Shown here in pieces: positions 25,797 to 33,744 of a DNA stretch of 64,000 nt. The position numbers were made by a program, and so were the translations under genes. The DNA comes from Clostridia bacterium (GTDB lineage: Bacteria > Bacillota > Clostridia > Monoglobales > Monoglobaceae): NCBI GenBank assembly GCA_017409575.1, contig JAFQSM010000080.1, positions 62,001-126,000 on the forward strand, given 5' to 3'. The notes below the pieces were generated by a model that saw nothing but the letters and a program-made list of their open reading frames with translations, did no database searches and had not been told where the DNA came from. Every line of letters begins with the position of its first letter. Positions within the stretch are counted from its first letter, which is position 1.

Positions 25797-26966
25797 CTAC
25801 CGTCCCAACAAAACTGCGGAATTTCCTATGTTTATAACAATTGTAAGAATAATAACAAACATAACTGCAACCGCTGTGGTCATCCCCAGAACAGCGGATA
25901 TCGAATCTCCAAGTCCGGTCACACATTTCACACTTTTTTCGTCTGCAATCGGCTGAATAAGTGCCGCGCATATCCTGAAAATTATAAGACACGCGCTGAC
26001 TTTGATAAGAGGGAACGCCGATATAATGATTACAGTAACTATCCCGATAACTCCAACTGCATTTTTTATCACAACGCTGCAATTCATAACGGTTTCCACT
26101 GTCTCGGCAAGAAGTCCGCCAACCATAGGGATAAGATTTGCCGCCGCAAACTTTGTTATCTTTACACTAAGTCCATCTGCACTTCCTGCGGCTATGCCCT
26201 GAAGTCCGGTTATGCCGACAAAAACTGTCATCATAATCCCTATACCCCACTTAACAGTTTTGCTGAGTAGCTGAACCAACTTTTCGGCATTCAGGGTTTT
26301 TGATATATTATTTGCGATATTAAGTGCTGCTGACATCATCACAAGCGGCAAAAAAAACTTTTCTACCGCAAGTTCAGTTATTTCGATAACAGACATCAAA
26401 ACAAGCTCAAAAGTCGTAGCGGATATCGCGGCTCCGCTTACAGCAAGGCTTGCCAATGTTACCGGAACAAGCCCTCGTAAAAATACAGCGATATTCCCAA
26501 TCGCTCCCGATGCACACCGGATAGTTTCTATAAATGCCGTTGCCATAATCCCCGACATAACTGTATAAGAAACAAAAAAAGCGGTGTTTGTCGCTCCCTT
26601 GGTTTGAAAGTTTGTGTCAAGACCCAATATGGAGGAATTAATAATAGAAATTGCCGGTATGAAAATAAGCAAGCTTATTGCTTTGCGTATTTCGCCTGCC
26701 AGAAGTTCCAGAAGCCTTTTCAGTATCCCACCGGGTGACCATCTGCTTTTGCCACTTGCAACTTCACTCAAAAGGCTGTCCATGCTGAAATTCGGCATAA
26801 CCGACAAAATATCTTCTCTGGCAGACTCCTGAATCCCACTATCCAGCTTTTCGCCGTATATTTTCGTATATTCCTGGATTATCGCAGTGTATTCCTGTGT
26901 GTCTTCAGCGCAAACCGTCAGGCATAACAGGAATATAACCACTACAAAAACAAAATACTTTTTCAT
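25797..26966 (-). CDS. spoIIIAE: Stage III sporulation protein SpoIIIAE
   Basis: SpoIIIAE is the largest membrane protein of the complex: 389 residues with a cleavable-type signal sequence (about 3-20, ending CAEDTQEY) and about eight membrane helices after residue 90. Conserved stretches include VKWGIGIMMTVFVGITGLQG and LSVKITKFAAANLIPMVGG. It is likely the transport core of the channel. The gene sits 15 bases after spoIIIAD. Confidence 0.96.
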   Translation of the reverse strand: MKKYFVFVVVIFLLCLTVCAEDTQEYTAIIQEYTKIYGEKLDSGIQESAREDILSVMPNFSMDSLLSEVASGKSRWSPGGILKRLLELLAGEIRKAISLLIFIPAISIINSSILGLDTNFQTKGATNTAFFVSYTVMSGIMATAFIETIRCASGAIGNIAVFLRGLVPVTLASLAVSGAAISATTFELVLMSVIEITELAVEKFFLPLVMMSAALNIANNISKTLNAEKLVQLLSKTVKWGIGIMMTVFVGITGLQGIAAGSADGLSVKITKFAAANLIPMVGGLLAETVETVMNCSVVIKNAVGVIGIVTVIIISAFPLIKVSACLIIFRICAALIQPIADEKSVKCVTGLGDSISAVLGMTTAVAVMFVIILTIVINIGNSAVLLGR

Positions 26967-26981
26967 TTGCCTTGTGCCTCA

Positions 26982-27374
26982 TCATTCAAATTTGATTATC
27001 TCATTAACCACTTGCAAAAGACTTGAGATAACCGGCATAGAAAGTGTCATTATTACAACCTTGGCAGCAAGTTCTATCTTGCTGGCTATTGCGCTTTCGC
27101 CGGCGTCGTGACAAAGTTCTGATGCAAACTGCGCTACATAAGCAATCCCTATCACTTTCAGAATAAGCGCTATGTAAGCCGCCTCAATCCCAGCTGCATC
27201 GGACAAACTTTCAAACATTTTTATAATTGCCGAAAGGTACGGAAGTACCGCCGCAAAAATCATCATCGCTGCCAAAAGGGATACTTGTATCGCAAACTCG
27301 GGTTTTTGATTTTTTATAAAAACTGCAAGTGCCGCTGCCGCAATTCCAATTCCTGCAATTTTAAATATCTCCAT
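26982..27374 (-). CDS. spoIIIAD: Stage III sporulation protein SpoIIIAD
   Basis: A 130-residue membrane protein with about four helices, starting MEIFKIAGIGIAAAALAV and with the conserved YIALILKVIGIAYVAQFASE followed by CHDAGESAIA. AGAGGTG precedes the ATG. SpoIIIAC and SpoIIIAD are related small membrane components, here 12 bases apart. Confidence 0.96.
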   Translation of the reverse strand: MEIFKIAGIGIAAAALAVFIKNQKPEFAIQVSLLAAMMIFAAVLPYLSAIIKMFESLSDAAGIEAAYIALILKVIGIAYVAQFASELCHDAGESAIASKIELAAKVVIMTLSMPVISSLLQVVNEIIKFE

Positions 27375-27386
27375 CTGTTTTCACCT

Positions 27387-27584
27387 CTAAAGGTCAAAAA
27401 CCGACTTTATGGTTTCAAAAAGCAGACTTATCTGATCTATAATCATAAACAACACAACCACAAGTCCTGCAAGAGTGGTCAGCATCGCCTGGTCCTCGCG
27501 ACCGCTTCGCACAAGCAGCTGATTGAGAACTGCCACCAAAATCCCAATAGCCGCCACCTTAAAAATCAAATCTACTCCGTCCAT
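27387..27584 (-). CDS. spoIIIAC: Stage III sporulation protein SpoIIIAC
   Basis: A 65-residue protein with two membrane helices (about 6-22 and 33-52) and the family sequence AVLNQLLVRSGREDQA between them. I chose the ATG at 27582-27584, which has AGGAGG 7 bases upstream and gives the usual family length; the frame is open further upstream but without a good start. Confidence 0.95.
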   Translation of the reverse strand: MDGVDLIFKVAAIGILVAVLNQLLVRSGREDQAMLTTLAGLVVVLFMIIDQISLLFETIKSVFDL

Positions 27585-27609
27585 CTTTATTCCTCCTTTG
27601 CAGGTCTTG

Positions 27610-28131
27610 TCAAAGCAAAACAATTACAATAAAAACCCCTGCCAAAAAGCCGAGTCCCCTATACATTTTTACATTTTTGTCAGCTTCGCTCCTTGCCCGG
27701 TCCAATGCCATTTTAAGACGCATATCGGCAAGCTTTATGTTGTTTTTTTCTTTCTCGCGATTCCCCTCGCCCAGTGTTTTTGAAAAATCAATCAAAATGT
27801 CAATGTCCTCTTTGCTGAGTGCCAAATCATATTGATATTTTGTTATTGCCCGTGACCAAAGCCGTTGCATATCTGCCACGGGATTTTTTTTGAGTCTGTC
27901 CGAAATATACAAAAGCACATTTTTAAGTGGGCTTTCAACATTTCTTGAAATCCTTTCAAATGACTCATCAAGGGTAATATTTAAAAAGTCTATATCAAAT
28001 TCAAGCTGCGTCATCACATTTTGGAGCTGGGAAAGCTGGCTTACCCGTTCTTTAAACTTGCCCGACAATACTACTCCCAGCATCCCACAGCCGAGCAAAA
28101 TCACAAAACAGGCAAGAATATAAAGAAACAT
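27610..28131 (-). CDS. spoIIIAB: Stage III sporulation protein SpoIIIAB
   Basis: The 173 residues have hydrophobic helices at both ends (about 2-22 and 153-172) and an all-helical soluble middle related to type II secretion GspF. Its ATG overlaps the spoIIIAA stop by one base (TGATG), so ATPase and platform-like protein are translationally coupled. Conserved patterns include LEFDIDFLN and FSKTLGEGNREKEKNNI. Confidence 0.95.
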   Translation of the reverse strand: MFLYILACFVILLGCGMLGVVLSGKFKERVSQLSQLQNVMTQLEFDIDFLNITLDESFERISRNVESPLKNVLLYISDRLKKNPVADMQRLWSRAITKYQYDLALSKEDIDILIDFSKTLGEGNREKEKNNIKLADMRLKMALDRARSEADKNVKMYRGLGFLAGVFIVIVLL

Positions 28132-29060
28132 CAGTCTACCACCCTGACCTCTCCAAAAATCTCGCTGTTTATTCCTCGTCCCTCTTTTTTCAAGACTATA
28201 ATCTGTCTGAAACCCGTTTTGTCAAATAACGGTTTCAAAAACTCACGGGATAAAACCTCCTCAGCATCTTCCCCGTGCGTGCTTGCAATAACTGAAACAC
28301 CCATACCAAAACACTGTCTGAGAGCCTCAGCATCCGCCCTGCCCGAAATCTCATCGGTAATAACAAGCTGAGGTGACATTGTCCGAAGAAGCATAAGTGC
28401 CGCCTCAGCCTTTGGGGCATTTTCGATTACATCGGTCTGTACCCCTACATTGTTTTGCGGAACTCCCCTGAAAAGTGCCGCAATCTCGCCACGCTCGTCA
28501 GCGATTGCGGTCTTTATGCCCTTGTCCGAAATCTGCCTTGCCAAATCCCTGAGCACAGTCGTCTTTCCACCCATGGGCGGAGAAACAATCAGGGTATTTG
28601 TTATGCCGGTTTCTTTCAAAATGTCATTAACAATCAAATTGGCAGCGCCCAACACTTCCTGTGCTACTCTTATATTCAGCGAACTTATTTCTTTAAATGT
28701 CTCTATGCGGTTTCCGCTTACACAAACACGGCCGGTTATTCCCACTCTGTGTCCGCCTTTTATGGTAACAAAGCCCTGCCTTATATCCTCCGAAAAAGCA
28801 TATACCGAATTCTCGCAAACAGCACGAAAAATCTTTTGAATATCTGCCGAATCCGGTATGTAAGCGCCACCCACCGCAGGCGAAATTTTGCCGTCAGGCA
28901 AGACCGAAAAGTTTCCGGATTCTGTGCCTATTATAAGCGGCAGTTTGTTGCGGATTCTGATTTCGTATATCGTATCGCCGGTCAGCTCAAAAGTCCTGCA
29001 CAGCATACGCCGCATATGCTCGGGCAGATAATTAAGTATTTCTGCGGTTCGTTTGTTCAT
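28131..29060 (-). CDS. spoIIIAA: Stage III sporulation protein SpoIIIAA (ATPase)
   Basis: SpoIIIAA is the cytosolic secretion-type ATPase of the mother-cell channel. The 309 residues carry a Walker A PPMGGKTT (161-168), Walker B region QLVITDEISG, and conserved GHRVGITGR. AAGGAGCG precedes the ATG. It is first in the operon AA-AB-AC-AD-AE-AF-AG-AH; all eight genes are intact with gaps of at most 25 bases. Confidence 0.97.
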   Translation of the reverse strand: MNKRTAEILNYLPEHMRRMLCRTFELTGDTIYEIRIRNKLPLIIGTESGNFSVLPDGKISPAVGGAYIPDSADIQKIFRAVCENSVYAFSEDIRQGFVTIKGGHRVGITGRVCVSGNRIETFKEISSLNIRVAQEVLGAANLIVNDILKETGITNTLIVSPPMGGKTTVLRDLARQISDKGIKTAIADERGEIAALFRGVPQNNVGVQTDVIENAPKAEAALMLLRTMSPQLVITDEISGRADAEALRQCFGMGVSVIASTHGEDAEEVLSREFLKPLFDKTGFRQIIVLKKEGRGINSEIFGEVRVVD

Positions 29061-29078
29061 AATCCATCGCTCCTTTGG

Positions 29079-29113
29079 TTAAGCTGAGGGAATTCAAGTC
29101 CCACAATGTTTAA
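29079..29113 (-). repeat. Interspersed stem-loop repeat, copy B
   Basis: Read on the minus strand: TTAAACATTGTGGGA at one end and TCCCTCAGCTTAA at the other, 35 bases. It is in the leader or promoter region immediately before the spoIIIAA ribosome binding site, inverted relative to copy A at the far end of the operon. Confidence 0.55.
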
Positions 29114-29138
29114 TATCTTATGCCTATATATATGACAC

Positions 29139-29169
29139 TTTGTCCACAATTAGAACACAATTTGTCCAC
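29139..29169. promoter_or_regulatory. Tandem TTTGTCCAC boxes upstream of spoIIIA
   Basis: TTTGTCCAC occurs at 29139-29147 and again at 29161-29169, exactly 22 bases apart (about two helical turns), on the plus strand. The boxes lie about 80-110 bases upstream of the spoIIIAA start. The first reads TTGTCCACA, one base from the DnaA box TTATCCACA. Confidence 0.4.
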
Positions 29170-29181
29170 TCTCCTGCATAC

Positions 29182-29223
29182 AAAAAAGACACCCATTTGC
29201 ATATGCAAAAGAGTGTCTTTTTT
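29182..29223 (-). terminator. Terminator after hflX
   Basis: GACACCC/GAGTGTC outer arms enclose TTTGCATATGCAAA, which also pairs. A runs on both sides give a U-run on the minus strand after the hflX stop. Confidence 0.88.
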
Positions 29224-29233
29224 CTTTTACCTT

Positions 29234-30487
29234 TTAACAGATATAATCCTTAACCTTATCAAAATCCTTTACATCCACAAGAATATCTGCAAAAATTCCG
29301 TCTTCGCGATACTCTTCCAGAAAAACCTTGCCGTTTTGGCGAACCACACTTAAAGCACCCGCTTTTGCGTAAGGTATCAATACTTCAAGCCGTTTTGTTG
29401 TGGGTTTCAGCTCGTCACAAATCGCTTGCAGAAGTCTGTCAAGTCCATAGTCTGTCTTTGCAGATATAAAAACAGTTTTTTCGCCCATAACGGCAGCTTC
29501 TTCGCCCAAAACATCACACTTGTTTGCAACTGTAAGAATGGGAATATCACCACCGCCAAGTTCATCAATCAGATTCTTTGTTATATCAACCTGCTCCCTT
29601 GCCTCGTCCGAGGATATGTCACACACATTCAATATAAGGTCAGCATTTATTGCCTCTTCCAAAGTGGACTTAAACGCCTCGACCAGATTGTGTGGAAGAC
29701 GGCTTACCAGTCCAACTGTGTCAATCAGCATAACCTCTCTGCCGTCAGGAAGTTCAAGTGCACGCGCAGTTGTATCAAGCGTCGCAAACAACATATTTTC
29801 AGCAAGCACACCTGCCTCGGTAAGAGCATTGAGGAGTGTTGACTTTCCTACATTGGTATAACCCACTATTGCAACCGTGGTTACTCCGTCCTTTTTGCGG
29901 CGTTTGTGGGTATACTCGCGACGTTTTTCAAGCTCGCGGAGCTGTTTTTCAAGCTTTTCTATTCTTTGCCTTATATACCGTTTGTCAGTTTCAAGTTTCG
30001 CCTCACCCGGACCTCTTGAACCAATTCCGCCTCCCTGTCTTGACAATGCACTTCCCATACCCGAAAGTCTTGGAAGTCTGTACTTAAGCTGCGCAAGCTC
30101 CACCTGCAGTCGGCCTTCGGCACTTCTTGCCCTTTGTGCAAATATGTCAAGAATAAGGGTTGTACGGTCAATAACTGTTGCTTTTGTTTGCTCTTCAATA
30201 TTACGCATCTGCGAGGCAGTCAGTTCGTGATTAAAAATAACCATCTCTATATCATTGTTTTGGCAAAGTTCAGCCAGTTCTTTGAGTTTTCCGCTGCCAA
30301 GCAAAGTTGCTGCCTCAAATGATGGCGATTTTTGAACAAGATGTGCAAATACATCTGCTCCTGCCGTCTGTGCAAGGCTTTCAAGCTCGTTCATAGAGCA
30401 CTGCATATCAAATGTGCCTGTGTCAACTGCACACAGTACAGCCAGAGGTCTTTGTTCTTCATTGCTTATCTCAATAAGTTCTGCCAT
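29234..30487 (-). CDS. hflX: Ribosome-splitting GTPase HflX
   Basis: HflX rescues stalled or heat-damaged 70S ribosomes by splitting them. The 417 residues comprise an N-terminal domain, a coiled coil with the glycine-rich PRLSGMGSALSRQGGGIGSR (pattern typical of the family, then GPGEAKLETD), and a G domain: GYTNVGKST, DTVGLVSRLPH and NKCD. It is 19 bases after the PBP gene and is the last gene of that operon. Confidence 0.97.
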   Translation of the reverse strand: MAELIEISNEEQRPLAVLCAVDTGTFDMQCSMNELESLAQTAGADVFAHLVQKSPSFEAATLLGSGKLKELAELCQNNDIEMVIFNHELTASQMRNIEEQTKATVIDRTTLILDIFAQRARSAEGRLQVELAQLKYRLPRLSGMGSALSRQGGGIGSRGPGEAKLETDKRYIRQRIEKLEKQLRELEKRREYTHKRRKKDGVTTVAIVGYTNVGKSTLLNALTEAGVLAENMLFATLDTTARALELPDGREVMLIDTVGLVSRLPHNLVEAFKSTLEEAINADLILNVCDISSDEAREQVDITKNLIDELGGGDIPILTVANKCDVLGEEAAVMGEKTVFISAKTDYGLDRLLQAICDELKPTTKRLEVLIPYAKAGALSVVRQNGKVFLEEYREDGIFADILVDVKDFDKVKDYIC

Positions 30488-30506
30488 ATTCCCACTCTTT
30501 CTTTTT

Positions 30507-31889
30507 CTAATCTACCAGACTGAGATACTTTCTCATTACATTACCCGCGATTGGCGCTGCAGTCGCTCCGCCGCTGGCGCCGTCATTTTCCAAAATTACC
30601 GCTACTGCAATTTTAGGGTCTTCGAAAGGTGCATAACCAATAAACCACGAATGGTCCTTTTCTTTTTCGTTTTCGGCAGTTCCGGTTTTGCCTGCAACCG
30701 TAACACCGTTTATGCGTGCATTTCCGCCGGTTCCGTTTTCAACTGCCTGTACCATTTGGAGTCCAACATAATTTGCACATTCTTCGCTTATTGCCTGCCC
30801 AAGTACTTTGGGCGAGGTCCTTTGCACCACCGCATTACCCTTGGTAACGCTGTCCACCAAAAACGGTCTCATAAGCTTGCCACCATTTGCAAATGACGAA
30901 CAAATCATCGCCATCTCTATCGGCGTACAAAGGAGCTGTCCCTGACCTATTGAAACCAACGCACCATCAGTATCGGTCATTTTTTTATACTCAATGCGGC
31001 TTTTTGCTATATCAAGGTCAGATTCAACTTCATCATCAATCCCAAATCGCCTTGCTATACTCAGCACCTTTTCGCTGCCTAAATCAAATCCTACATTGCA
31101 AAAAACCTGATTGCTTGAAACTGCAAACGCTCTTTCAATCGAAATCTCGCCGTATTTTTTGCCGTTGTAATTTTCGACAGTTACATCACCTGTCTTAAAC
31201 TCGCCCACATCGTCAAATACTTTTTCCTGCATTCCGTTTTCAAACGACGCCGCAAGTGTAACAGTTTTGTATGTCGAACCGGGCGGATAAAGCCCCTGAA
31301 TTGCCCTTGGTATAAGCGGCGAATTTTCGTCCTCGACTATATTCCCCCACGTTTTCTCAAGACTTTTTGCCTCGGGGTCAAAGTCAGGAAGACTTACCAT
31401 CGCAAGTACCGCTCCGGTACTTGGGTCCAAAGCAACCAAAGCTCCGCGTCTGCCGCGCATCTGTGAATAAGCATACTTTTGTACTGCATTATTTATTGTA
31501 AGGTTCAAGTCAAAGCCACGTTTTTTATCTCCCTGAAAAAGTCCTATGTCACCTTTCCCCGAAAGCTCGGCATCGTACTTTCTTTCCAAAAGGCTTTTGC
31601 CGTAAACTTTTGAGTAATAACCTATAACATGGCTGTAAATCCTGCCCTCAGGATATTCGCGCGCTGTGTTTCCATCATCATCTGTTGTTGTCTCGGCAAG
31701 TACTACTCCATTCGAGTCATATATACTGCCCCTTGTAACATATCTTTCGTCATCCCATTGTCTGCGGTTGTAAGGGTTGGTTGCAACACTTTCGGCCTCA
31801 AACATATTGAAGTATAACAGATGTGTAAGGAGTCCAAGGAACAAAGCCGAAATAACAATCAAAACCCGAATAATCTTTTTGTTTGTCAT
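30507..31889 (-). CDS. Class B penicillin-binding protein (PbpA/PBP2 type)
   Basis: A peptidoglycan transpeptidase of 460 residues with one N-terminal membrane anchor (about 7-27), a PBP dimerisation domain starting at RGSIYDSNGVVLA, and a transpeptidase domain. Active-site motifs are STYK (in YPPGSTYKTV), SSN, and KTGT (in VAGKTGTAEN). It overlaps the FtsW/RodA gene by 4 bases, a standard SEDS polymerase-transpeptidase pair. The size and the FHA-SEDS-PBP order resemble PbpA of Actinobacteria. Confidence 0.95.
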   Translation of the reverse strand: MTNKKIIRVLIVISALFLGLLTHLLYFNMFEAESVATNPYNRRQWDDERYVTRGSIYDSNGVVLAETTTDDDGNTAREYPEGRIYSHVIGYYSKVYGKSLLERKYDAELSGKGDIGLFQGDKKRGFDLNLTINNAVQKYAYSQMRGRRGALVALDPSTGAVLAMVSLPDFDPEAKSLEKTWGNIVEDENSPLIPRAIQGLYPPGSTYKTVTLAASFENGMQEKVFDDVGEFKTGDVTVENYNGKKYGEISIERAFAVSSNQVFCNVGFDLGSEKVLSIARRFGIDDEVESDLDIAKSRIEYKKMTDTDGALVSIGQGQLLCTPIEMAMICSSFANGGKLMRPFLVDSVTKGNAVVQRTSPKVLGQAISEECANYVGLQMVQAVENGTGGNARINGVTVAGKTGTAENEKEKDHSWFIGYAPFEDPKIAVAVILENDGASGGATAAPIAGNVMRKYLSLVD

Positions 31890-33118
31890 TCTTCCTTTCC
31901 TCCCTTTCTTTCTTCAAGAGCCGAAATTGCCTGCATTATGCCAAGAGATGCAAAGCTTACTGCAATTGAAGTGCCGCCATAGCTGACAAAAGGCAGTGTT
32001 ATACCGGTCAGCGGAATGAATTTTATTACTCCGCCAATAATTATAAAAGTCTGAAGCGAAAACATAAGTGAAAGGCCCAGCCCAACCGCCTTATTGTACG
32101 AATTTTGTGTGTTGAGTGTGATTTTGAAACAACGATAAGCAAACAAAAAGTAAAGAATTATTATCGCTGCACCGCCAAATACGCCCATTTCCTCGCATAC
32201 TGCCGAAAATATAAAATCTGTGTGGACCTCGGGGATATAATCGGGCGACCCATTGCCAATACCCCTGCCAAAATATCCGCCTGAGGCAATCGCGAAAAGA
32301 GACTGCGCTATCTGATAACCTTTGTTCGAAACATCTGACCAAGGGTCAAGCCAGACCCCCACACGCACCTGTATATGGTACAAAAACAAATATCCCAGTA
32401 TCCCGACAACAACTGCTGCCAGAATATTTGCCCACAAAAACCAGGATTTTTCTTCATAAACATAAATCATAAATATAAATATCAAAAATACAACAAGGAT
32501 GGTACCCCAGTCCCGTTGCAAAACCAAAAACAGTATGTAAAGATATGTAACTATCCCTGTGACAAAAGTCGGATGAACCTTTAAAAACGGCTTGTTAAAG
32601 CTGCCCGAATACTTGCAGGCAAGAAACATTATATAAAGGATTTTTATAAGTTCTGACGGCTGAAACGAAAGTGAGCCAAAGCTTATCCAGTTTCGTGAGC
32701 CGTTTACCGTTTTGCCAAACACCAAAGTCAAAACAAACAAAGCCGCTCCGCCCAAAGCATAAAGAAGCCACAGTCTGTTCCAGAATCTTATATTATAAAA
32801 AAAGCTGTAGCTTAAAAAAAAGACAATCGCCCCGACCACAATCCATACAATCTGCCTTGCTCCCATAACTATATCAAGCCGGCACAACATCAAAACGCCG
32901 ACCGTCATAAGCATAAATGCTATCAGCACCAGAAATTTGTCACCCATACGGCAAAGGACCAGTATTGAATATATAAGAACAAACAGTCCCAAAAAGCCTA
33001 TGCCTACATAAAGAACATTTGCCTGCCAGTTGTTTGCGGCACAAAGCAGAGTAAATCCTATGACGCTCATCAACACCAGAAGATATGCCGGCAATTTGTA
33101 ATTTGCTTTTTTTATCAT
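31886..33118 (-). CDS. FtsW/RodA/SpoVE family peptidoglycan glycosyltransferase
   Basis: SEDS proteins polymerise lipid II into glycan strands. This 410-residue member has about ten membrane helices. Signatures include GSRNWISFGSLSFQPSEL (with catalytic region following), KGYQIAQSLFAIASGGYFGRG, DFIFSAVCEEMG, and the C-terminal TGITLPFVSYGGTS. It overlaps both the FHA gene and the PBP gene by 4 bases. RodA, FtsW and SpoVE cannot be separated by eye. Confidence 0.95.
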   Translation of the reverse strand: MIKKANYKLPAYLLVLMSVIGFTLLCAANNWQANVLYVGIGFLGLFVLIYSILVLCRMGDKFLVLIAFMLMTVGVLMLCRLDIVMGARQIVWIVVGAIVFFLSYSFFYNIRFWNRLWLLYALGGAALFVLTLVFGKTVNGSRNWISFGSLSFQPSELIKILYIMFLACKYSGSFNKPFLKVHPTFVTGIVTYLYILFLVLQRDWGTILVVFLIFIFMIYVYEEKSWFLWANILAAVVVGILGYLFLYHIQVRVGVWLDPWSDVSNKGYQIAQSLFAIASGGYFGRGIGNGSPDYIPEVHTDFIFSAVCEEMGVFGGAAIIILYFLFAYRCFKITLNTQNSYNKAVGLGLSLMFSLQTFIIIGGVIKFIPLTGITLPFVSYGGTSIAVSFASLGIMQAISALEERKGGKEE

Positions 33119-33633
33119 GACACCACCTCAAAAATCACTCTGAGTCCGCCAAACAAAAGTTCGTCTCCGTCATGGATGGGTTTTACCTTTTTAAGTCTGA
33201 TTTCATTAAGGAATGTCCCGTTTTTGCTTCCCATATCAGCTACAAACCACTCGCCGTCATCGTACCATATCTGAAAATGCTCAACCGAAAGATACATATC
33301 CGAAATCGATATGTCGCAATTTTTCCCTCTGCCTATTATTGCACCTTTTTCGCTTATTTTATACGATGACTTCATCCTGCTTTCGATGCTTTCTTTGGAT
33401 TTGACCGTTTTAAGCCGTGCCGATGGCGGAACATATTTGAGCGTTTTTACTTCCTCATAATCTTCCTGAGGCTCTGTATCATCCTCACTTTCATAATCCT
33501 CAAGCTCGCGTTCGCCCCGGTTTGCCTTTTTTATATCCATATAAATAAGCGCAATAACGCTGAATATAAAAAGATAAATTATCGCGGTAAAAACATAACT
33601 TAAAAACGATGATATTAACGAATATAATGACAT
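33115..33633 (-). CDS. Membrane-anchored FHA domain protein
   Basis: The 172 residues have one N-terminal membrane helix (about 10-31), a charged linker rich in Glu and Asp, and a C-terminal FHA domain. FHA hallmarks are GRGKNCDISI, the SVEHFQI strand, and MGSKNGTFLNE. FHA domains bind phosphothreonine. The neighbour pair SEDS-PBP suggests it links Ser/Thr-kinase signalling to wall synthesis, as FhaB/FipA does in mycobacteria; this is inference. The kinase is not in the window. Confidence 0.93.
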   Translation of the reverse strand: MSLYSLISSFLSYVFTAIIYLFIFSVIALIYMDIKKANRGERELEDYESEDDTEPQEDYEEVKTLKYVPPSARLKTVKSKESIESRMKSSYKISEKGAIIGRGKNCDISISDMYLSVEHFQIWYDDGEWFVADMGSKNGTFLNEIRLKKVKPIHDGDELLFGGLRVIFEVVS

Positions 33634-33661
33634 ATTTTCCGCCTCCTCTCAAATTGAATTC

Positions 33662-33696
33662 TTAAACCTTATGGGGTTAGGCTCCCCACTGCTTAA
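33662..33696 (+). repeat. Interspersed stem-loop repeat, copy C
   Basis: A 35-base element TTAAACCTTATGGGG to CCCCACTGCTTAA, matching copy A in its first 11 bases and in its ends; the inner GGGG/CCCC pairs. It lies between the foldase gene and the FHA gene. Confidence 0.6.
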
Positions 33697-33699
33697 ACG

Positions 33700-33731
33700 G
33701 AAAGGCAATAATGCCTTTCAGCATTATTGCC
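33700..33731 (-). promoter_or_regulatory. Alternative hairpins between the foldase gene and the FHA gene
   Basis: GGCAATAATGC (33704-33714) pairs perfectly with GCATTATTGCC (33721-33731), 11 bp. A competing pairing GAAAGGC (33700-33706) with GCCTTTC (33713-33719) uses overlapping bases, so both cannot form together. It lies 13 bases after the foldase stop; without a U-run its role as a terminator is doubtful. Confidence 0.55.
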
Positions 33732-33744
33732 CCAAAACTTCAAG

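Noticed and set aside
29061-29138. Sigma-E promoter for spoIIIA
   Set aside because: CATAAGAT and CATATATA resemble the -10 box but no -35 box lies at the right distance. Left unassigned.
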